Shown here piece by piece: positions 1-9,012 of a DNA stretch of 64,000 nt (its first letter is position 1; each line of letters opens with the position of its first letter). This DNA is from Oscheius dolichura (taxonomy: Eukaryota; Nematoda; Chromadorea; Rhabditida; Rhabditidae). Below the pieces are notes generated by a model, which worked only from the letters and a program-made list of their open reading frames with translations, was not told the origin of the DNA and ran no database searches. The stretch lies in contig OW051494.1 of the NCBI GenBank assembly GCA_932521035.1, forward strand, positions 6,000,001-6,064,000, written 5' to 3'. The translations under genes were made by a program, and so were the position numbers.

Positions 1-20
1 GAAGTGGTCTCTAAAGGGGG

Positions 21-78
21 CGTGGCGTTTCGCCACGTCCATCCAATAGCGGAGTGTTTCGTCTCTCTGCTGACGTGT
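21..78. promoter_or_regulatory. UPRE-like sites and hairpin upstream of xbp-1
   Basis: A perfect inverted repeat, CGTGGCG at 21-27 and CGCCACG at 31-37 around TTT, carries the CCACG/CGTGG half-site of ER-stress elements in both orientations. A CCAAT box follows at 44-48 and TGACGTGT at 71-78 resembles the UPRE bound by XBP1/ATF6 (core ACGTG). The CCAAT-N9-CCACG arrangement of a textbook ERSE is not present. Autoregulation of xbp-1 is inferred from these sites, not shown. Confidence 0.4.
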
Positions 79-396
79 CTTTCAGCGGCGTATTTCACCA
101 GAGAAGCTTCTCTACATTTCCCTAGCTGGGCTCACGCCCCTGAGCCTGTTTTAAGACTATAGGTTCGTTTGATATATTTACCGATTGAGGAGATCGTATC
201 ACTTGATAGTATCATAGCTTGTCTGAAACATTAAATACGACATCAGATCGTCGAATGAGTACTCAGTACTATTTTATACTTCTTTCTATCCTTTCATTTA
301 GTAGATTTAATATAGCTCAAAGAGATCGCAGTACAATCTGCCTAACTAAAACTACCATGATTGTTGCCCTATCCATACAAAGAAATCTTTTTAGAT

Positions 397-1427
397 ATGT
401 CCGCTCCTCGCACAATCTACTTGGTGCCAGCCAGGACACCTATGCCAGCCCGTCCGCTTCCTACACAGAGAGCTCCAGTGCCGAGAGCACTTCCTGTCGG
501 ACACCGTACAGTCCAGGCGTCTCCATCCCCATGTCTCAAGGTACAATATTCAAGAGTGAAACAATTAATCCGGAGTTAAGCGCCCTGCTATGACAACATT
601 CGAGTCGGTTGACGATCCGCTCGAGGTTTTACTAAATGACGGTTCGGGGCAGGGCCCTCCGCGCAAGAGGGAAAGGTTGAACCATCTCTCAACGGAGGAA
701 AAACTAAACAGAAGAAAATTGAAGAATCGCGTGGCTGCCCAAACTGCCCGTGACCGTAAAAAAGCCCGTTCACATCGCCTGGAAGAAGTTGTTCGCCAGC
801 TTATGGACGAAAACCAACGATTGCGCGAGGAGAACAGTCGCTTGAGGGTGGAGCAAAAGCAGAGAGAGGTGGCCGTTGAATCTGCCGCATTCATTAGTGG
901 ACCCCTGCCGAGGGTGCAGGTTGCCTCTCTTCTGCCTCTGCTGCTCCTCCTCTCATCGACCTCATTCCACAAGACGCGCTCGACAGTCTCTTCCGGGACC
1001 TCCAGGTTTGTTGCTCGGCCTTGATGATACACATTTGATTTTGTAGGACGAGTTTGACCTCGACCAGCTTGCGAGCGAACTCCCATTTGAGGAAGAAGGT
1101 GAAGAAGTTCTCCCCGTGGAAAGCCCCCAACTCCCGCCCACGCAAATGGGATGTTCCCTGAAACACGTCCCCTCTAGTCCCTCTTCTTCTTCCTCATATA
1201 GATCTGGGTAAGTTATGAAAAACAATCAAAGTCAGTTTTGAAATTTCAGTTCTAGTCCTATTCCTTCCGATGATTGGATATTCGATAGTAAAATTGAAGA
1301 TCCAATGTTTTCGTCTGGTCCTCAGGAAATCGATCACGAAGAGAGTGTCTGGGATCAGCAGACTGTTTTTGATAATGGCAGCCCCTTCAGTGAATCCTTT
1401 AACGAGGAATTTTTCTGCCTCTTTTAG
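397..1427 (+). CDS. xbp-1: X-box binding protein 1 (bZIP, unfolded protein response)
   Basis: Transcription factor of the IRE1 branch of the unfolded protein response. Exons: 397-540, 581-884, 908-1005, 1047-1207, 1250-1427; the 885-907 gap is the IRE1 intron, the other introns are 40, 41 and 42 nt GT-AG. The spliced form is 294 aa. The start at 397 gives an N-terminus (MSAPRTIYLVPAR) like that of C. elegans XBP-1 as I recall it, which favours it over the ATG at 590. The basic region (KNRVAAQTARDRKK) and leucine zipper lie at about residues 75-130. Without IRE1 splicing the frame ends at 1159-1161 after the spliceosomal intron is removed, giving a short XBP1u. The spliced C-terminus is acidic and aromatic (WDQQTVFDNG...NEEFFCLF), as in activation domains. 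A poly(A) signal lies near 1598. Confidence 0.93.
877..915 (+). promoter_or_regulatory. IRE1-cleaved twin stem-loops and 23-nt unconventional intron
   Basis: Two adjacent hairpins with seven-base loops fit the IRE1 consensus CNGCNGN. Loop 1 is CTGCCGC (882-888) on stem TGAAT/ATTCA (877-881 and 889-893). Loop 2 is CTGCCGA (905-911) on stem ACCC/GGGT (901-904 and 912-915). Cleavage after the third loop base would excise 885-907, 23 nt, the length I recall for C. elegans xbp-1. This shifts the frame into the long downstream activation-domain frame. In the cell, tRNA ligase (RTCB) would rejoin the ends. Confidence 0.92.
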
Positions 1428-1944
1428 TAGATTTCCCACTCTGGAATGTCATGGGTTTTATTGTATCTTGTCTAGTATTCTACGTCTCACTTTGTACAAT
1501 TATTGCAAATATAATAATAATATTCTTCCGGACTTCATTTCACAACCGTTTTCAGACTACGCCTCTCTATTCACGACATAAAAGTTTCCTCTGATTCAAT
1601 AAAATTAAAAATAAAGCATAAAGGTTTATCTGGAAAAAATTATTAACAGATTCCAAAAACTATGTGCAAAACGCATGGAGCGTATGGGCCAAGATGCTGA
1701 TCAGCTTAGTAAAGGAAGTAAGCTAACAGGGACAATGGAAAATAAGGCTATAGGATTCTTGCTGAAAGGGCATGCAGCGCAGGTTTTTAAGTGAGCATGA
1801 ATAGGTGCCAAACCCAGTATAATATCAATATACGTCAAAAGACAGAATCTAAGCGGGAAAAAACAATAAATAAAAGCTTTTGCTTTCACAACTTTGCTGG
1901 AGAAAGGGTTGAATGTTCAAGTGAAAAGAGATTTAATGATCACA

Positions 1945-4900
1945 TTATCTGCATTCCCAAACCTTACATGTATGGTCGACACTTGCAGTGATAACGTACG
2001 GCGCAGATTGATGAAAATCTACAAAAAAAAATGCTTAGAACAGTAGCTGAAAATAACGTACCGACTGAAGTGACAAAATGCGAATGAGCGTCGATTGTTT
2101 TTGCACATCTTCTTTGAGCAATATCCCAAACACGCAATGTTTTATCGTCGGCAACGGAAAGAAGATATTTTCCTCGAGGATGGAAACGTAATCCACGAAT
2201 CCAGTTGTCATGCCCAATAAGATTAAACAAACACACTCCAGAGAGAGCGTCCCAAACCTGAAATAAGCTTTATACCTGTTTTACTACAATCAAAAAGACT
2301 TAGAATGTCTTCAACCTACTTTAATAATTTTGTCTCTCGATCCGCTGACAACTATATAGTTATGCGCAGAATTATCACCGCTATTTTTGGTAGAAACTAG
2401 AAAGAACGTTGATGTTTGGAACTATATTTCGTTACCGTCATTTCTCAAATGAGCTACGGCCGATTCTGGTGCCCATTCGATACATTCAACAACATTTTCG
2501 TGCTCAGACATTGTGGTTTTTACTGCTTTTGCTTGAACAGACCAAACAATAACAGTCTAAAAAGGTATAATATTTAAAAAAAAAACTAATACCTGGTCAA
2601 TACCACATGAAGCAAAATGGGTACCATCTGGATGCACCCGGAGATATCTAACCCACTCACTATGTCCACGAAAAGTGTACATACAAAATCCAGTTTGAAT
2701 CTCAAAAATATTTACTAAACAATGTGGTTTTACAATACAATACCTCCCACATCTTGATGGTATGATCCCTACTAGCAGAGAGTACATAGTCGCCTGTGGG
2801 AAGAAAATCAACTGAGGATATATTGTGTTCGTGGCCCTGTAAAAATTCTATGGAAAAGAAGAACAGAAAACTCTTAGGAATGCAGAAATTAGTGGTAAAA
2901 TTTTAATTCCATTTGTTCATAGCACTGAAAACAAGCGAATTTATAAATAAACCTACTTTCATTGTTTTTAGACATTCGAAATTTCCCTCAAACTCCCACA
3001 ATTTAAGCGACATATCCGCAGAACACGAGACTGTAATTATAACATCATAAATCTATGCATTTTTTTTTACATTTTTACATTTTACAAAAAAAATGCAAAA
3101 AATGTAAAAAATCTATGCAAACAAACGAACCTAATAATTTTCCACTTCTATCGAAAGCTAAATCTTGTACTGAATCAGTGTGACCTTTCAGTGTACGTTC
3201 ATGCTCGCCTGATTCATAATCCCAAATCTAAAAGTTAAATATACAGAAATAATCATTAAAATGTTACCTTTATGCTGCCATCTTCGCTTGAGCTAGCAAA
3301 CACAGACCAAATGGGGTGGAATACAACTTTAGTAACTGGGGCTCGATGTCCTGTCAAGCAAAACCTCTCTGGTGGGCGAGGGATCCATTCACCGGGTTGC
3401 CGCTTATCCCTGAAAATACAATAATTTGACATCAACATGTTGAAAACTTGTTAGGACACAATTAAAAGGTATATAAAGAAAAATTTCGTAGAAATCAGCA
3501 CTTTCACTCTCTCTTGAAGACAATAAGGTTGGTTTCATTTTTTAGTAATGCGCGAGCTGACTTTTTTGTTTGTTGTGAACAATTGTGTTAGACATATTTC
3601 TATTTTCGAGTCGCACAACCTTTTCCTTAGAGATGGCTGTTCCTGCTGATACCATCAAGAAAATTGAAGACGGATATGCAAAGCTGCAAGCTTCTGCTGA
3701 GTGCAAATCTCTGCTCAAAAAGCACCTGACGAAGGGAGTTGTGGACAAGCTCAAGTCGAAGAAGACCCGTCTCGGAGCTACTCTCTTGGACGTGATCCAA
3801 TCTGGTGTCGAGAACCTCGACTCCGGTGTTGGCGTCTACGCTCCGGATGCTGAATCCTATACTCTTTTCGCGGATCTTTTCAATCCAGTCATTGAAGAGT
3901 ATCACAACGGCTTTAAGGCTACTGACACCCAGCCTCCTATGGACCTCGGAGAGAAGAATGTCGGTGATCTGCCTGATCTCGACCTGGAGGGCAAGTATAT
4001 CGTCTCTACCAGGGTTCGCTGTGGCCGCTCTCTTGGAGGATATCCCTTCAACCCCTGCCTGACTGAGATCAACTACAAGAACATGGAAAGCCGTATGAAG
4101 GAGATCTTCAATGGCGTTTCTGACGAGGACCTCAAGGGCAAATATTATCCTTTGGCCGGCATGGATGAAGACACCAAGAAGAAGCTCATCGACGACCACT
4201 TTCTGTTCAAGGAGGGCGACCGCTTCCTCGCTGCTGCTAATGCTAACCGCTTTTGGCCCACCGGTTAGATTCTATTGAATTCCGCTTATTATGTTTCTAT
4301 AGGACGTGGTATCTTCCATAACGAGAAGAAAACTTTTCTGGTTTGGGTTAACGAGGAAGATCATCTGAGGATCATCTCTATGCAAAATGGTGGAAATGTT
4401 GGTGAAGTGCTTGCTCGCCTCATCAAGGGTGTCAACACCATTGGATCCAAGATGCAATTTGCTCGCAACCCGCGCCTGGGCTGGCTGACATTCTGCCCCA
4501 CCAATCTCGGCACCACGGTTCGCGCTTCGGTGCATATCAAGCTGCCCAAAATCTCGGCAAACAAGGACGAGTTCAAGAAGACGTGTGATGGACTGAAGCT
4601 GCAGATTCGTGGAATCCATGGTGAACACTCCGAGAGCAAGGAAGGAACCTATGACATCTCCAACAAGCAGCGTCTGGGTCTCACCGAGTATCAAGCCGTT
4701 CGCCAGATGTACGACGGCGTCAAAAAGCTCATCGAGCTCGAGAAAGCTGCGGCTTGATACAGTAATAAATGGTGTGGTATTCTTGTGTTTTGAATAAACG
4801 ACATAAAAGACACACCTGGTTGGAGCTCCGTGATTAATTTCCTTTTCTGTTTCTGATAATTTAGATTCCAAGTCATTGACTTTTTTCTGTAGCCTGAGAA

Positions 4901-5184
4901 CTGATGTCCATTTCTTTTCTAATATACCAGGTACGGCTGTTCTATCGCCTTCCGCCTAGAATACTGCCATATTACGTAACGCAAAACAATACTTACGAGC
5001 CCGGCTTCTCCTCGAAACGTTTTCAATGTTTCTGTATATCCATTTGACTGTAAGTAGTCAGCCACTGCTTTATTTCTGAAATAATTCGGTGGTCTTCGTT
5101 TCGGTGGTTATAATGTGCCATCATGGTATGGTTAGCTTGTAAGAAATTAGAAAAAACTTACATTTCTTCCCGATATTTATCCAT
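1945..5184 (-). CDS. lis-1: LIS-1 / PAFAH1B1 (dynein regulator, WD40)
   Basis: Regulator of cytoplasmic dynein. The first exon is 5184-5162 (start MDKYREE), followed by 5075-4997 (Lis[21 protein letters not shown]) and 4955-4816 (coiled coil, [20 protein letters not shown]). Exon 3409-3268 holds [10 protein letters not shown] and the first WD repeat; further WD40 exons run down to the stop at 1945-1947 (final residues [11 protein letters not shown]). Seven WD repeats can be followed, including [13 protein letters not shown]. An in-frame ATG at 5199 could add five residues. The intron 4815-3410, about 1.4 kb, contains a complete arginine kinase gene on the other strand; all other introns are short. 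Reading frame and phases agree at the exon junctions I checked. Residues around the junction (EINHGAPTR then DKRQ) match C. elegans LIS-1 as I recall it. Confidence 0.95.
3470..3477 (+). promoter_or_regulatory. TATA box (TATATAAA) for arginine kinase
   Basis: TATATAAA lies 156 bases before the arginine kinase start codon, inside the lis-1 intron. It fits a strongly expressed gene with its own promoter. The call rests on sequence match and position only. Confidence 0.4.
3633..4757 (+). CDS. Arginine kinase (phosphagen kinase)
   Basis: Catalyses reversible transfer of phosphate from ATP to L-arginine to buffer ATP. Two exons, 3633-4263 and 4303-4757, with a 39-nt intron, give 361 aa, the normal family length. 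The all-alpha N-terminal domain with the arginine-specificity loop region is followed by the catalytic domain: [12 protein letters not shown] (ATP-phosphate-binding arginines), WVNEEDHLR (catalytic Glu) and the reactive cysteine in CPTNLGT, with [10 protein letters not shown] near the C-terminus. Nothing essential is missing. The gene is complete, antisense to and fully inside a lis-1 intron. C. elegans has several paralogues; I cannot say which is orthologous. Confidence 0.97.
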
Positions 5185-5877
5185 TGCGTTCATTTTCATA
5201 ATCTACAGATAAAAAAAATTAAATAAATCCAGTAAGGAGCGTGTTGCTCAACCGGACAGCACCCGTCAAATGCAGCACCTCAATGTGAGCTGAAATATTC
5301 TTGTAAAAACGGAAGATTGAAGGGACTAAATTACAGAAAGCAATATCGGTTCCTTATAAAAAGTTTTTCACGATCAAAAAAGTAATGCGACTTTAGCTGC
5401 ATCTGTCGTGAGTAAAGCTAACACATGTAATATATCAGAAAAGGGAGGTAATCGTTTGGCAAAAGAGCTTCCTCGAAAAATCAAAAAAGATCAGATGAGG
5501 TATGTTTACCGTAGCCACTCTAACGCCCGCATCTAATGTGAACCTCGTCTAAAACAAAATGGAATATGCAAACGCCCAAACACCTCGCTTAGATTATCAA
5601 AAGCTTTTTTTTTCCAATTCATACCACCTTCCCCTACATGAATGTACTCAGTTCTCTCCTCGCACTCAAGAAAAAAATATATATATATAAATTTGGTGAA
5701 ATGGCGGGTCTGAGGTTATTTTTAAATTATATATATAAACAAAAATTCAAATTTCGTATACATCGCGGTTAGTGAGTGGCTGCACTCACTCATTTCTCTT
5801 CTATTCTCGTCGTCACTTTTTGCCTGAAAGCTTTACTTTCCATAAGTTGTATCTGTCAAGCGCTCACTCTTTCTCAA
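5185..5877. other. Intergenic, divergent promoter region of lis-1 and SPRTN
   Basis: No coding signal was seen. The stretch is AT-rich with two TATATATA runs (about 5677-5690 and 5730-5740) and separates the divergent lis-1 and Spartan genes, so promoters for both probably lie here. Confidence 0.5.
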
Positions 5878-7432
5878 ATGCGAAGCATATTGTTTAGATA
5901 CTTGCATATGAATTTAGTACATCCCTCATACGAATTCATAGATCCATGCCCAGATATCCACGCTTTATTCTTGGAATACGATAAACGTTTCTTTGAAGGC
6001 AGTCTCGTAGCGTGTGAGGTGAAATGGAGCCCTCGCATGACAAGGTACGCTGTTATTTTTTGGTTAGGATAATGGATAAATTTTCTATGTGGAAAAGCAA
6101 ATGATCCCTTTTACTTTTCAGTTGTGCTGGTGTTTGTTCTTATGAAGGGCGTAGCGGATTGTGTTCTATTCGCTTGTCGAAACCCTTGCTGACGTTACGC
6201 CCTCGTAAAGACTTAGTGGAAACGCTTTTGGTATGCCAATGTTATAAGCAAACTATCTGTTACAGCATGAAATGATCCATGCTTACTTATTTGTAAAACA
6301 ACGAAATCAAGATCGTGACGGCCACGGACCAGAATTTCAACTTCATATGTACAGGTTTGACTATTTTTATCCTTTCGCTATTTGCCTTTTTGCAGAATCA
6401 ATAAAATCGCTGGAACTAACATCACAATCTATCACAGTTTCCATGCAGAAGTTAGACTGTACAAAGTGCATCATTGGAGGTCAGTAAACATTCCACTTTT
6501 CTAGTTTCATTTAGGTGCAATGGTCCTTGTCAGTATCGCCCCCCATTCAGAGGATGGGTCAAGCGAGCATCTAATCGTGCCCCTGGACCTAATGATTTAT
6601 GGTGGGCACAACATCAGGCAACGTGTGGAGGTATTTGTAGTCTGAAAAGATAACTGGATTTTAGGTGCTTTTACTAAAGTATCAGAGCCTCCGGGATACA
6701 AATCAAAAAATAAAAATAATACAAAAGGCAAAGAACAGGTATGTCGTAAGTTATTTTTGTACAAGTTTATTTTCAGTCTACGCGTACACTTGATAATTGG
6801 GTCATTTCACCTGAAAAAAATGGCAAGATTGTCAAAACCGTTGTTCCCAAGAAAACAAAAGGAAAAAAAGTAAGTAGTTTGTAGTTGACGTTTCATATAA
6901 ATAAGGGAAAACCTAACTCGACGCCACCAAAGAAAACTCTAGATAACTGGATAATTAGTCCCGATAAAAAACAAGTAAATGAGACTATTTTTGAGGATAT
7001 TAATGGAAAAGTCGACACGAATGCGAGCGGTACCTCACTGTTTGGTGTTCCAAGAGAAGGTGGCGAGAAACTTGGAGGAACTGGAAACGGGCGATCGAGA
7101 TTATTAGACTTGCTGGACAATAAAAATACTACAACTAGATCAATAACGAATAGCGGTACTCAAAGGTAATGTTCTTTTTTTTTATTCTTTCAACTTTATT
7201 TTCCAGTAAAAACGAAACTCTACCGGATGTAATTGTCTTGGATGACGATGATGAAGATGAATATTGGATAAACGTTGATGAACATCCTACAATGGACGAA
7301 TGGGTACCATCGGGACGTAGTGGACACGATCTGGACGAGACAAATCTCCAGATTGTGAATTGTCCTAATTGTGGTATCCAAGAATATCATTTGTATATAG
7401 CGCAGCACCTAATGAGGTGCACAGAGAAATAG
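5878..7432 (+). CDS. Spartan/SPRTN (DVC-1) DNA-protein crosslink metalloprotease
   Basis: DNA-dependent protease that clears DNA-protein crosslinks at replication forks. Nine exons separated by short GT-AG introns (first intron 6045-6121) give roughly 400 aa. The SprT domain has CAGVCSYEGRSG, then LLHEMIHAYLF with the zinc site HExxH, the third ligand region GHGPEF, and the zinc-binding SprT tail HWRCNGPCQYRPPFRG. A near-duplicate motif TLDNW(V/I)ISP occurs twice in the linker. An acidic SUMO-interaction-like motif, VIVLDDDDEDE, is encoded near 7228-7260. A C-terminal UBZ4-type finger (CPNCGIQ...HLMRC) ends at 7432. The next in-frame ATG, 5908 (MNLVHPSYEF), is an equally possible start. A poly(A) signal is at about 7507, followed closely by syntaxin-18, as in an operon. 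Confidence 0.93.
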
Positions 7433-7597
7433 GAACTATTCTTTGACAATACTTTTTTTTCTCTTTTACTCTTCGGGTTTTACTTGCATATACGGTCATA
7501 TTGAAAAATAAACAGCTTTATAGTATTGTCTTGTTATTTTGCAAAAGGTTTACCGAACACTTCCTTTCCACCTTTTTGATCTGCTCTGGAAAATACA

Positions 7598-7605
7598 CTA
7601 TTTAG
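7598..7605 (+). promoter_or_regulatory. Trans-splice acceptor immediately before syntaxin-18 ATG
   Basis: CTATTTAG ends exactly at the base before ATG 7606, with only 173 nt between this start and the stop of the upstream gene. That geometry is typical of the downstream gene of a nematode operon that receives a spliced leader. No SL sequence is needed in the genomic DNA. Confidence 0.5.
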
Positions 7606-8715
7606 ATGCCGACAGATATGACGGCGTTTTTCAAAGCACGTTGTAAGATCTTATCACAGAAAAAAGTAAAAGGGGACGCTCAAATTATTAACCCAGTTGA
7701 GCATCCTTCTCTATCATATAGAAGTATTGCACGCACTGCTACAAAAATTACGCAGGAAATATACGATTTTTCTCATGCAGTTTTGGCGAAACGAAGGGAT
7801 TATTTGGATTTCAACGCATCTATGGCTATAATGACAGACGACGACCGTGATATATTTGATAAAGATACCGAACGAGGTCTCCGCAGTATGACAGAGCTTA
7901 TATTCGACCTGCTGCAAAAAATAACGAAGGATAAAAGTTTGTATGAACAAGAAAAGCAACACCTTCTGGTAAGTGTTAGAGAAATAATCTTTTGATAAAA
8001 ATGTATAGGCTGTTTGTGCGCTTCTCGAAATGGAAACTAAAAAAATTGGCAGAGTAACAACGGAGATGAGAAGACTTCATGTTACCGCTGTTGCAAATCG
8101 CAGAGGTTTGAGCCGGCTGTCAACATTAGTCGAAGCAAGAGAGAAGAAAAATAAAATCATACCAACCGAGGTCATAACTCTACAAGAACCGGGGAAGGTA
8201 AGGGATATCTTTCTTTGTTATTTTTGTTATCTGAGCCAGGTTGATTACCACTGATTTAGGTACGGCGAAGGGGCGCTCCTACTAGAACAGAAGAGGAGAA
8301 TAAGAATGATGTGCAGCTAAATGTGAACAGAGAGAAAAATGTGGTGGCTCTGATGGAAGAAAAGCCAGAAGAGCAACACTTGGATCTTTCACCGTTTGAG
8401 AAAGCACAGTTGCAAGAGGAAAATGACAAACTTTTTAAAAAATATACCAGCGCTCAAGACACCGTAAATTCTTTGGAGTCTCAGATTTTCGAGATCCAAC
8501 GACTACAGGAAACCTTTGCCGACAAAGTTTTTGATCAAGAGAAGGAAATAGACATACTCAATGAGGTGGCAGTTGCTACAACTGAAAATATTCGAGACGG
8601 TAATGAATGGATACGACAAGCAATCAGCAACTCTGCCGGCAGACGGGTTGTGCTACTTTTTTGTATAGTAGTTCTCACATTTACCCTTTTGTTTCTTGAT
8701 TGGTATAATCCGTAA
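7606..8715 (+). CDS. Syntaxin-18 (ER Qa-SNARE)
   Basis: SNARE for Golgi-to-ER retrograde transport. Exons 7606-7968, 8009-8197 and 8260-8715 give 335 aa, equal to the human length as I recall it. The N-terminal syntaxin-18 domain starts MPTDMTAFFKAR. The SNARE helix begins near LSPFEKAQLQEENDKL and runs through IQRLQETFADKVFDQEKEID to the VAVATTENIRDGNEWIRQAI segment. A single tail-anchor membrane segment ends in LLFLDWYNP, the conserved C-terminus of STX18. It probably sits second in an operon after Spartan. Confidence 0.94.
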
Positions 8716-9012
8716 TTATATCTGTTTGCTTGTATTTCTTGTTTCGGAACTTGTATTGAGAAAATTTATTCTTGTAAGATCAAAGGGAATGAAAAAAATA
8801 AAGCGTTATTTCACAGCTGTCGAAGTAGAAAAAGTAGGCCTTTTTGTTAAATTTTGACAGAAACTGTACACATTGGAATGTATATCGAAGCGACGGTGAT
8901 CCATTCAAAACGGAATAGATGCGAGGCACACATGGTGATTTATGCTGCTAATAATGAGGAATATTGCACAAAATGTGACTTAGAGAGGGGGGACATGATC
9001 GGTACGGCTACT

